Shown here: positions 56,894-64,000 of the stretch, one piece after another
Position numbering within the stretch: the stretch's first letter is position 1
Layout: every line of letters starts with the position of its first letter
Assembly: GCA_949284065.1 (NCBI GenBank)
Contig: CASDUO010000009.1
Location: forward strand, 1 to 64,000
DNA: 64,000 nt
From: an uncultured Bacillota bacterium
Lineage (GTDB): Bacteria > Bacillota > Clostridia > Peptostreptococcales > Anaerovoracaceae
Direction: 5' to 3'
Position numbers and translations under genes: made by a program
The notes under the pieces: generated by a model
What the model saw: the letters and a program-made list of their open reading frames with translations, nothing else
Database searches by the model: none
Told to the model about the DNA's origin: nothing

Positions 56894-57646
56894 ATGACTT
56901 TTGAGATCTGTAAAACAGGCATACAAGGCCTGGAAAAAATGAGCCTGGTGGACTGGCCCGGTAAGATCGTGGCCGTTGCTTTTCTCGGCGGCTGCGATTT
57001 CCGCTGTCCTTTTTGTCATAACAGCTCTCTCATCCCCATCCCCCGCAGCTCCTCATGTGATGAAGATCCCGCCCTTTCATCCCCATGGCCGGACGGATCC
57101 ATGGCCGTGAAGGATTTTATGGATTTCCTGCAAAGGCGAAAAGGCCTGCTTGACGGTGTCTGCATCTCCGGCGGCGAACCTTTGCTGAGGACAGATATAG
57201 AAGATCTCCTTGATGATATACACGCTGTCGGACTGCCTGTGAAAATCGACACCAACGGCAACCATCCGGAGGTCCTTCGCTCTGTCATTGAGAACAGACT
57301 TGCCGATCATGTCGCAATGGACGTCAAAAACAGCCGCGAAAAATATTCTTCCACTGCTGGTGTCCCCGTAGACCTTTCCCGCATAGACCAAAGCATATCT
57401 CTGCTCATGGAAGGCAGCATACCTTATGAGTTCAGGACCACAGTCGTAGAGCAGTTCCACGAACCGGAAGACATAGAAAATGTTTGCCGATGGATAGAAG
57501 GTGCGGAAAATTATTACATACAGTCATTCGTTCCAAAAGAATCCGTGCTCTGCCCGAGCCTGACCCCTCCCTCCGAGGACATGCTCGGACATTTCCTTGC
57601 CATGGCCCGAGTATACGTGAAAAATGCGGCTTTGAGAGGTATCTGA
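56894..57646 (+). CDS. nrdG: Anaerobic ribonucleotide-reductase activating protein (radical SAM)
   Basis: 250 residues. Radical-SAM cluster motif CDFRCPFC (CxxxCxxC) at about 35-42, GLEKMSLVDWPGK N-terminus and CISGGEPLL glycine-rich SAM site; MDVKN corresponds to a later SAM-binding strand. This is the longer COG1180-type activase rather than the 155-residue E. coli form. It generates the glycyl radical on NrdD, encoded next. ATG 56894 has AAAGGTG upstream. Confidence 0.9.
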   Translation: MTFEICKTGIQGLEKMSLVDWPGKIVAVAFLGGCDFRCPFCHNSSLIPIPRSSSCDEDPALSSPWPDGSMAVKDFMDFLQRRKGLLDGVCISGGEPLLRTDIEDLLDDIHAVGLPVKIDTNGNHPEVLRSVIENRLADHVAMDVKNSREKYSSTAGVPVDLSRIDQSISLLMEGSIPYEFRTTVVEQFHEPEDIENVCRWIEGAENYYIQSFVPKESVLCPSLTPPSEDMLGHFLAMARVYVKNAALRGI

Positions 57647-57676
57647 CTCTTTTGGGGCATTTCCCCGCTTCTTAGG

Positions 57677-57727
57677 ACACTCCTATATATAGTGGTTGCA
57701 CATTTCAAAAATACCATATATTGCGAA
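57677..57727. promoter_or_regulatory. Paired NrdR-box-like sites upstream of nrdD
   Basis: Box 1 ACACTCCTATATATAGTG (57677-57694) and box 2 TACCATATATTGCGAA (57712-57727) resemble the ACACWATATATWGTGT consensus. Their centres (57687.5 and 57718.5) are 31 bp apart, three helical turns, the usual spacing of cooperative NrdR sites. A TTGACT -35 element follows at 57734. Confidence 0.7.
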
Positions 57728-57733
57728 TTTCTC

Positions 57734-57762
57734 TTGACTTGAACATCCTCCTGTGGTAGTCT
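57734..57762 (+). promoter_or_regulatory. Possible promoter of nrdD
   Basis: TTGACT, 17 bp, TAGTCT; -10 weak. Lies just downstream of the NrdR-like pair. It would give nrdD a promoter separate from nrdG. Confidence 0.4.
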
Positions 57763-57837
57763 CGTTTTATCTTTTAATTGTCACAAATTTTTTTACGATC
57801 GTTATTCTACACATATATCGGGGAAGAAGGTGTTCAC

Positions 57838-60207
57838 ATGTATGAAGTAACAAAGAGAGACGGCAGTACTGCTCCTTTTGAAATAAGCAAAATAAGCGAT
57901 GCCATGACCAAGGCCTTTCTGGCTCTGGATAAACAGTTCCATCCGGGTGTCATAGACCTTTTGGCTCTGAGAGTCACCGCCCATTTTGAACCCAAGATAA
58001 AGAACGGTTATATTTCCGTCGAAGATATACAGGACAGCGTAGAGGAGATCCTGAGCGACGCCGGTTATGCAGACGTGGCAAAGGCATATATACTCTATAG
58101 AAAGCAAAGAGAAAAGGTGCGAAACATAAATTCCACTCTTCTCAACTACAAAGACCTGGTAGATGATTATCTCCATATCAATGACTGGCGCGTAAAAGAA
58201 AATTCCACCGTCACATATTCCGTGGGAGGACTCATACTGTCTAACTCCGGCTCCATCACGGCCAACTACTGGCTCAGCGAGATATATGACGAGGAAATAG
58301 CACAAGCCCACAGGAATGCAGATATACATCTCCACGATCTTTCCATGCTCACCGGGTATTGTGCGGGCTGGTCCCTGAGGCAGCTCATAGAAGAAGGCCT
58401 CGGCGGTGTTCCGGGGAAAATAACATCCTCTCCCGCCGCACATCTTTCAACTCTCTGCAATCAGATGGTCAATTTCCTCGGCATAATGCAGAATGAGTGG
58501 GCCGGCGCCCAGGCCTTTTCGTCCTTCGATACATATCTCGCTCCTTTCGTAAGAGTCGATGATCTTTCACAAAAGGAAGTCAAACAGTGCATACAATCAT
58601 TTGTGTACGGGGTGAACACACCCAGCAGGTGGGGTACCCAGGCACCTTTTTCCAATATCACTTTAGACTGGAAAGTCCCCTCGGATCTGGCTCCCCTTCC
58701 CGCCATAGTCGCAGGAAAGAAAATGGATTTCACATACGGAGACTGTCAGAAAGAAATGGATATGATCAACAAGGCCTTCATCGAAGTCATGACTGAAGGT
58801 GATGCCAACGGACGAGGCTTCCAATATCCCATCCCCACATATTCCATAACCAGTGACTTTGACTGGAGTGATTCTGAAAACAACAGGCTCCTCTTTGAGA
58901 TGACCGCCAAATACGGCACACCCTATTTTTCAAACTATGTGAATAGCGATATGGAACCTTCTGACATAAGATCCATGTGCTGCAGGCTCAGGCTGGATCT
59001 CAGAGAACTCCGCAAAAAATCCGGAGGGTTTTTCGGTTCGGGAGAGTCCACGGGAAGCGTCGGTGTAGTGACCATAAACTTACCACGCATAGCATACCTG
59101 GCTGAAAGCGAGGCCGATTTTTACGCTCATCTGGATAAGATGATGGATATCGCCGCAAGGAGCCTCGACACCAAAAGGACCGTCATAACCAGACTCATGG
59201 ATGCCGGTCTCTACCCGTATACCAAAAGATACCTTGGGAATTTCGACAACCATTTCTCGACCATCGGCCTTATCGGTATGAACGAAGCGGGCCTAAACGC
59301 CAAATGGCTCAAAAAAGATCTGACTCATACGGAAACCCAGGAATTCGCCCGGGAAGTCCTCAATCATATGCGTGAAAAACTGAGTGGCTATCAGGAAAAA
59401 TACGGTAACCTATATAATCTGGAAGCTACACCTGCCGAGTCCACCACATATCGACTTGCAAAACATGACAAGGAAAGATATCCCGATATAATAACGGCAA
59501 ATGAAAATGGCACGCCTTATTATACCAACTCATCCCACCTTCCCGTGGGATATACGGATGATATTTTCTCCGCCCTGGATATACAGGACGAATTACAGAC
59601 CCTGTACACTTCAGGTACGGTATTCCATGCTTTCCTCGGCCAAAAGCTCCCTGACTGGCACTCCACAGCATCTTTGGTCAAAAAGATCGCTGAAAACTAC
59701 AGGCTGCCCTATTACACCATATCTCCCACATACTCTGTATGTAAAGATCACGGTTACCTTACGGGAGAACAACCTGTATGTCCGACTTGCGGCAACCGGG
59801 CCGAGGTATACAGCAGGATCACCGGATACTACAGGCCGGTACAGAACTGGAACAACGGCAAGTCTCAGGAGTTCAAAGACAGGAAAGTATATGATCCCTC
59901 TGCGTCTTCTGAACCTCACGGCATAAACCGTTGCGATGCCCCTGTTTCATCCGTGAAAGACATGGGGAGCAATATCATTTTGTTCACTACCGGCACATGT
60001 CCCAATTGTCATGAGGCGGAAGCCATGCTTCAAAAAGCCCATATATCTTACAAAAAGATACTTGCTGACGAGGATCCCGATTCGGCGATGAAGTTCGACA
60101 TCGAACTGGCCCCCACCCTTGTGATAACTGACAGCGATGGACCTGTCAAAGTGGCCGGACTCGGTCCCGTGAAAGAGTTCATCGAAAGCAGATCAAATAT
60201 GAATTGA
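57838..60207 (+). CDS. nrdD: Anaerobic ribonucleoside-triphosphate reductase with fused redoxin domain
   Basis: 789 residues from ATG 57838 (GGGAAGAAGG upstream). N-terminal ATP-cone (about 1-90, VTKRDGSTAPFEISKISDAM), glycyl-radical barrel with the active-site Cys region SMCCRLRLDLRELRK (381-382), zinc site CKDH...CPTCG and radical glycine 663 in RITGYYRPVQNWN. After the normal C-terminus a redoxin-like domain follows (about 712-789) with CPNC at 721-724 and a cis-Pro-like APTLVI. Fusion of a glutaredoxin/NrdH-type domain suggests that the enzyme takes electrons from this dithiol rather than formate. Confidence 0.94.
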   Translation: MYEVTKRDGSTAPFEISKISDAMTKAFLALDKQFHPGVIDLLALRVTAHFEPKIKNGYISVEDIQDSVEEILSDAGYADVAKAYILYRKQREKVRNINSTLLNYKDLVDDYLHINDWRVKENSTVTYSVGGLILSNSGSITANYWLSEIYDEEIAQAHRNADIHLHDLSMLTGYCAGWSLRQLIEEGLGGVPGKITSSPAAHLSTLCNQMVNFLGIMQNEWAGAQAFSSFDTYLAPFVRVDDLSQKEVKQCIQSFVYGVNTPSRWGTQAPFSNITLDWKVPSDLAPLPAIVAGKKMDFTYGDCQKEMDMINKAFIEVMTEGDANGRGFQYPIPTYSITSDFDWSDSENNRLLFEMTAKYGTPYFSNYVNSDMEPSDIRSMCCRLRLDLRELRKKSGGFFGSGESTGSVGVVTINLPRIAYLAESEADFYAHLDKMMDIAARSLDTKRTVITRLMDAGLYPYTKRYLGNFDNHFSTIGLIGMNEAGLNAKWLKKDLTHTETQEFAREVLNHMREKLSGYQEKYGNLYNLEATPAESTTYRLAKHDKERYPDIITANENGTPYYTNSSHLPVGYTDDIFSALDIQDELQTLYTSGTVFHAFLGQKLPDWHSTASLVKKIAENYRLPYYTISPTYSVCKDHGYLTGEQPVCPTCGNRAEVYSRITGYYRPVQNWNNGKSQEFKDRKVYDPSASSEPHGINRCDAPVSSVKDMGSNIILFTTGTCPNCHEAEAMLQKAHISYKKILADEDPDSAMKFDIELAPTLVITDSDGPVKVAGLGPVKEFIESRSNMN

Positions 60208-60255
60208 CCTGTGGCAGACCGGTTTTCCGGGAAGACGATGTAAGTTTCTATAAAA

Positions 60256-60287
60256 AGTCCTTATGGAAATACCACAAGGACTTTTTT
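60256..60287 (+). terminator. Terminator of nrdD
   Basis: AGTCCTTATGG pairs with CCACAAGGACT (one mismatch) around a short loop, followed by TTTTTT. Confidence 0.88.
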
Positions 60288-60332
60288 GCGTGAACGATCA
60301 AATATATACGATGCACCTATATCATACAGCGA

Positions 60333-62033
60333 TCATACATACTTTGTCATAGCCTCATCTATGTCTCCCGGCTCTTCCGGCAAAGGCTTGTCCATCTTGT
60401 ATCCTACGATCATCAGTACGACCCCCAGAGCCAGCAGGGCAAGGCCTCCCCATTGTAATATATCGAGCATCTGAGGCACATAGTTAGCGAACATGTCATA
60501 ATCTCCGGTTCCCCACTCGCCGTAATCTATCTCATACCACTGGAGCCAGAACTGTCCCAGGAAAGATACTCCGCCGAGGCACACGAAGAACACTCCTATC
60601 CTCACAAGGTCTCCCACTGCCATCCTGGTTTTTTCATTGATGGGATATCTCTCAGGATCCTTTCTGTAAAGACCGCCCTTGAATATCTTGAAGAGTATAT
60701 ATGATACGGGACCGGTTATTATGCCCACCACGCCTACCATGAAGTAGTCCGTACCATTTATCAAAAGGGCGAAAATGGATATGGCTATAGGCAGTATCGT
60801 AAAGAAATACAAGCCGAATTTTCCACCGGGCATCACGTAAAGATTTCTCTTCTTTCTCTCCTCCACAGGATATTTCTTTCTCAGTTTTATGGTGCATAGA
60901 GGAAGTATGATGTACAGAGCCAGTATGAATACTACTTCCATATTCACCAATGTGGAGAAATCGAAATTGGCCAGTATGAGCGTCACGGCAGAAAGGGAAA
61001 GTATACCTATATAAGGAGTTCCCCATCTCTTGCTGTTTTTGACCAATGCCTTAGGGAAAAGATAATCGTCAGCCATTACAAAGAATCCTCTGGAGCCTGA
61101 TGCCAGATAGGTATTGAATATAGCACACTGTGATATTATCGCTATGAACAGGAATATATATCCCCACACAGGACCCAGGTATTGTGTAAGTACTGTGGCA
61201 TATCCCACAGTGCTGCCGTCAAACCCGCCGTCAGTCGACCAGTTTTCCCAATTGCCTACTGAAGCCAGTCCACCCAGGGTGGGAAGCACATATGTGAGGG
61301 CTATGAGAGGCATGGCGATCAAAAGACCTTTCGGTATCACCTGTGGATTTTTTACCTCGCCCGCAACAGTGGAGATGCACTCGTATCCGCAGTACATCCA
61401 AACAGCTATACATATACCTCCGCTTATACCATCCAGATAGTTATAATCCGGAGGCAACATAGGTTCCATGGGATTTTGGTTCCAGTTGATCAGACCAACT
61501 ACGGCAACGAGGGCGAACGCCAACACGATAAGAACAGAAAACACAGTGCTGGCCTTACTCACTTCCCTTATACCCAAAAGATTTATAACTGTGAAGATCA
61601 CTATCATCAGGACCTTCAAAACGAATGCCATGGTGTCTGACATAGGTATGAACTGTCTTACATAACCTACCACCAATGCCACGTATACCCCGTTGGTGAT
61701 ATAGATGGACATGGTGTTGTACCATCCCAACTGGTAGCCCCAGAATTCTCCGTAGGCTTCCTGTCCCCATATGTACACTCCTCCTTCTGCAGGCAGTACC
61801 GAACCCATTTCCGCACATATGTTGCTTATGGGCCATGCCCATATTATGGGAAATACCACCAGAAGTATTATGGTCATCCCGGGCCCGGCTTCAGGTATCA
61901 TCTCCTCGATGCCAAACGCTCCGGCCGCAACCAAGCAATAAATCAGAAATACGACGCCGCTTGTTTTGATATCATGCTTTTTCAATCCCGCAACGCCGTC
62001 TATAGCTTTTTGCTGCTGGATATTGTCGCTCAT
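60333..62033 (-). CDS. APC-superfamily amino-acid permease
   Basis: 566 residues with about 12-14 membrane segments. First helix contains AAGAFGIEEMIPEAGPG, the unwound substrate-binding region; SVLPAEGGVYIWGQEAYGEFWGYQLGW and the YCGYECISTVAGEVKNPQVIPKG region mark the APC (COG0531) family. Longer than usual, with a C-terminal helix pair and the acidic tail EEPGDIDEAMTKYV. Good AAAGGAGGG ribosome site. The substrate is probably an amino acid or polyamine; not determinable. Confidence 0.87.
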   Translation of the reverse strand: MSDNIQQQKAIDGVAGLKKHDIKTSGVVFLIYCLVAAGAFGIEEMIPEAGPGMTIILLVVFPIIWAWPISNICAEMGSVLPAEGGVYIWGQEAYGEFWGYQLGWYNTMSIYITNGVYVALVVGYVRQFIPMSDTMAFVLKVLMIVIFTVINLLGIREVSKASTVFSVLIVLAFALVAVVGLINWNQNPMEPMLPPDYNYLDGISGGICIAVWMYCGYECISTVAGEVKNPQVIPKGLLIAMPLIALTYVLPTLGGLASVGNWENWSTDGGFDGSTVGYATVLTQYLGPVWGYIFLFIAIISQCAIFNTYLASGSRGFFVMADDYLFPKALVKNSKRWGTPYIGILSLSAVTLILANFDFSTLVNMEVVFILALYIILPLCTIKLRKKYPVEERKKRNLYVMPGGKFGLYFFTILPIAISIFALLINGTDYFMVGVVGIITGPVSYILFKIFKGGLYRKDPERYPINEKTRMAVGDLVRIGVFFVCLGGVSFLGQFWLQWYEIDYGEWGTGDYDMFANYVPQMLDILQWGGLALLALGVVLMIVGYKMDKPLPEEPGDIDEAMTKYV

Positions 62034-62150
62034 CGCTCATCCCTCCTTTGTCGGTTTTCATGCCCGGGAAAATATATGATGATTGCCTTTATTCCTTACT
62101 GCCGGACATGTATCGATGAATTGGATTTTACCACAACAAACCGCCACTTT

Positions 62151-62187
62151 CAAACAAAGCCTGTCACAAATATGCTGCAACAGGCTT
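62151..62187 (-). terminator. Terminator of the P-type ATPase gene
   Basis: Minus strand AAGCCTGT ... ACAGGCTT (8-bp perfect arms, 15-nt loop) followed by TGTTTG, 45 nt after the ATPase stop codon. Confidence 0.65.
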
Positions 62188-62231
62188 ATAAATTTGCTTT
62201 ATTTTATTTTTCAGGCTTTTTTATCGATCAC

Positions 62232-64000
62232 TCACCCTGTTTTCATCGCTCTCATCGAATTCAGTATGGCTATGACGGCGACGCCCACATCTGCAAAAAC
62301 AGCTTCCCACATATTGGCGACGCCAAATGCACCCATGATCATGACTACGGCTTTCACAGAAAGGGCAAATACCACGTTCTGTTTCGCTATCCTTATGGTG
62401 CTTTTGGCTATATCGATCACCTTTGAGATTTTTGAGAGGTCATCGTCCATTATTATTATATCCGCCGCCTCGATGGCTGCGTCAGAACCGAGGACTCCCA
62501 TGGCTATGCCTACATCGGCACGGGCGAGTGTGGGAGCGTCATTGATCCCGTCGCCTACGAAAACTACATGGCCTTTGGATTTTTCTGCCTCGCTATCATC
62601 TATGATATTTTCTGCAAGTTCAAGCTTGTCCCCGGGCAAAAGCTCACTATATACTCTATCCACACCTACCTCTTCCGCTACTTTCTCTGCCACTGATCTC
62701 CTGTCTCCCGTCAGCATGATCGTATTCCTTACTCCGCTGTTTTCGAGAGCTTTTATGGAAGATCCGGAATTTTCCTTGACGGTGTCTGTTATGGAAATAC
62801 ATCCAAGGTATCTCTCCTCATCGGCCACATATATGGCTGTCGAAGCAGATCCCTCCGGAAGGTCTTCATATCCCAATTCCCTCATGAGCCTGCCGTTGCC
62901 CACATATACTGTACGTCCCCCGATGTCAGCGCGGATCCCCTTACCTGCCAGTTCCGTCACGTCCTCCACCCTGCTCTTATCTATATCCTTACCGTATGCT
63001 TCCTTTATCGACATAGATATGGGATGGTCAGAATAGCTTTCCACGTAAGCTGCCAATTCAAGCACCTCTCCTTCGCCCATGTCAACAGGCGACACTTTCT
63101 CCACCTTGAATTTCCCCGTGGTGATGGTCCCGGTCTTGTCGAATATGACCGTGTCCACGTCTGCCATGGCCTCAAGGAATGCCGTTCCTTTCACCAGTAT
63201 CCCTTTCCTGGATGCGCCTCCCACACCCCCGAAAAATGCCAGGGGCACCGATATCACAAGAGCGCAAGGACATGAAATTACCAGAAAGATCAGAGCCCTT
63301 GATATCCAGTCCGAAAAGCTCTCGCCGGGGAACGATAAGGGCGGTAACAGAGCCATTACGGCGGCAGATATAACTACCACCGGAGTGTAATACCTTGCAA
63401 ATTTGGTTATGAATTTTTCCACCCTGGCCTTTCTGTTCCCGGCATTTTCCACCATATCTAAGACCTTAGCCACTGTGGAATCCTCATACTCTCCCGACAC
63501 TCTGACCTTGAGCATACCTGTCATATTCAGGCAACCGCTGTTTATCCCGTCGCCTGTTCCCACATCTACGGGCATGGACTCACCTGTGAGAGAAGACGTG
63601 TCCACAGATGAATATCCCTCTATTATCTCACCGTCAAGAGGTATTCTTTCTCCCGGCTTTATTATTATGACATCATCCTTTTTCACATCATATGGATCCA
63701 CTTTCATCTCTTTGCCATCCTTTATGAGATTGGCATGATCCGGCCTTATATCCATCAGCTCGCTTATGGAATTTCTGGATCTGTTGACCGCATAGTTCTC
63801 AAAGGTTTCTCCTATAAGATAAAACAGCATGACGAATACCGCCTCAGAATGATCCCCCAGTCCGATGGCCCCTATGGTGGCTATGGCCATAAGGAAGTTC
63901 TCATCGAAGATCTGGCCCCTCCTTATATTCATCACCGCCTCAAGCAAAGTGTCGTATCCGGCGACGAGATATGCGCTCATAAACACTGCTACGGGCAGGA
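62232..64000 (-). CDS. Heavy-metal-translocating P-type ATPase (Zn/Cd type), 5'-truncated
   Basis: At least 589 residues; the frame is open to the window edge, so the N-terminal metal-binding domain and first helices are missing. FDENFLMAIATIGA, SLTGESMPV phosphatase motif, SCPCALVISVPLAFFGG metal site, DKTGTIT with the phosphorylated Asp, SDHPIS (HP locus), GDGINDAP and the C-terminal helices. CPC followed by SVPL is typical of zinc/cadmium/lead exporters (ZntA/CadA) rather than copper pumps. An efflux role is likely. Confidence 0.93.
   Translation of the reverse strand, partial: LPVAVFMSAYLVAGYDTLLEAVMNIRRGQIFDENFLMAIATIGAIGLGDHSEAVFVMLFYLIGETFENYAVNRSRNSISELMDIRPDHANLIKDGKEMKVDPYDVKKDDVIIIKPGERIPLDGEIIEGYSSVDTSSLTGESMPVDVGTGDGINSGCLNMTGMLKVRVSGEYEDSTVAKVLDMVENAGNRKARVEKFITKFARYYTPVVVISAAVMALLPPLSFPGESFSDWISRALIFLVISCPCALVISVPLAFFGGVGGASRKGILVKGTAFLEAMADVDTVIFDKTGTITTGKFKVEKVSPVDMGEGEVLELAAYVESYSDHPISMSIKEAYGKDIDKSRVEDVTELAGKGIRADIGGRTVYVGNGRLMRELGYEDLPEGSASTAIYVADEERYLGCISITDTVKENSGSSIKALENSGVRNTIMLTGDRRSVAEKVAEEVGVDRVYSELLPGDKLELAENIIDDSEAEKSKGHVVFVGDGINDAPTLARADVGIAMGVLGSDAAIEAADIIIMDDDLSKISKVIDIAKSTIRIAKQNVVFALSVKAVVMIMGAFGVANMWEAVFADVGVAVIAILNSMRAMKTG

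Overview
The window looks like chromosomal DNA from a strictly anaerobic member of the Clostridia. The supporting evidence is a class III (oxygen-sensitive) ribonucleotide reductase with its radical-SAM activase, a sigma-54 enhancer-binding regulator, an IspH enzyme fused to ribosomal-protein-S1-type domains, split transketolase, a Gram-positive type LexA operator and an FMN riboswitch ahead of ribDEBAH. A family-level guess (Peptostreptococcales / Anaerovoracaceae-like) is inference only. No rRNA, tRNA or CRISPR array was seen.

Layout. 1-2.7 kb: a left-truncated sigma-54 activator, its likely enhancer sites, a near-perfect -24/-12 promoter and an NhaC-type antiporter. 2.7-8.0 kb: a complete urease operon ureABCEFGD. 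8.0-14.2 kb (minus strand): aminotransferase, mgtE, nnrD, split transketolase and an agmatinase-family ureohydrolase that meets ureD tail to tail. 14.5-21.5 kb: glutamate dehydrogenase, RidA, AddA (no adjacent addB) and GpmI. 21.5-26.1 kb: a DMT exporter, two flavoproteins and a membrane-anchored phosphoesterase. 26.2-30 kb: FMN riboswitch and riboflavin operon. 30-34.8 kb: Usp-like protein, hypothetical membrane protein, second NhaC paralogue, SOS-type dinB and alkD.

34.87-43.64 kb is an A+T-rich defence island. One minus-strand operon encodes a small HTH protein, two C5-cytosine methyltransferases, a McrB-like AAA+ GTPase, a LlaJI-family nuclease subunit and an ImmA/IrrE peptidase fused to DUF3788. 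A divergent gene encodes an HNH nuclease whose N-terminal half is visibly related to the N-terminus of the McrB-like subunit. This LlaJI-type restriction-modification system with extra parts is the best candidate for something under-described. Just beyond it lie a 12-bp inverted repeat and a 23S rRNA uracil methyltransferase gene that has lost its catalytic-cysteine segment and its reading frame.

45-55.4 kb: tgt, queA and ruvBAC (minus strand), then argR-recN, then rarA with the IspH-S1 fusion. 55.4-64 kb: a DUF308 membrane protein, a gene-poor 0.95-kb stretch with coding remnants, nrdG, nrdD (with a fused redoxin domain and paired NrdR-box-like sites upstream), an amino-acid permease and a metal P-type ATPase cut by the right edge.

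How the parts fit together. The ureohydrolase would release urea, urease would split it to ammonia and CO2, and glutamate dehydrogenase could assimilate the ammonia. The cation/proton antiporters could offset the pH effect. Three DNA-repair promoters (dinB, ruvC, addA) place the start codon at the predicted +1, which suggests leaderless transcripts.
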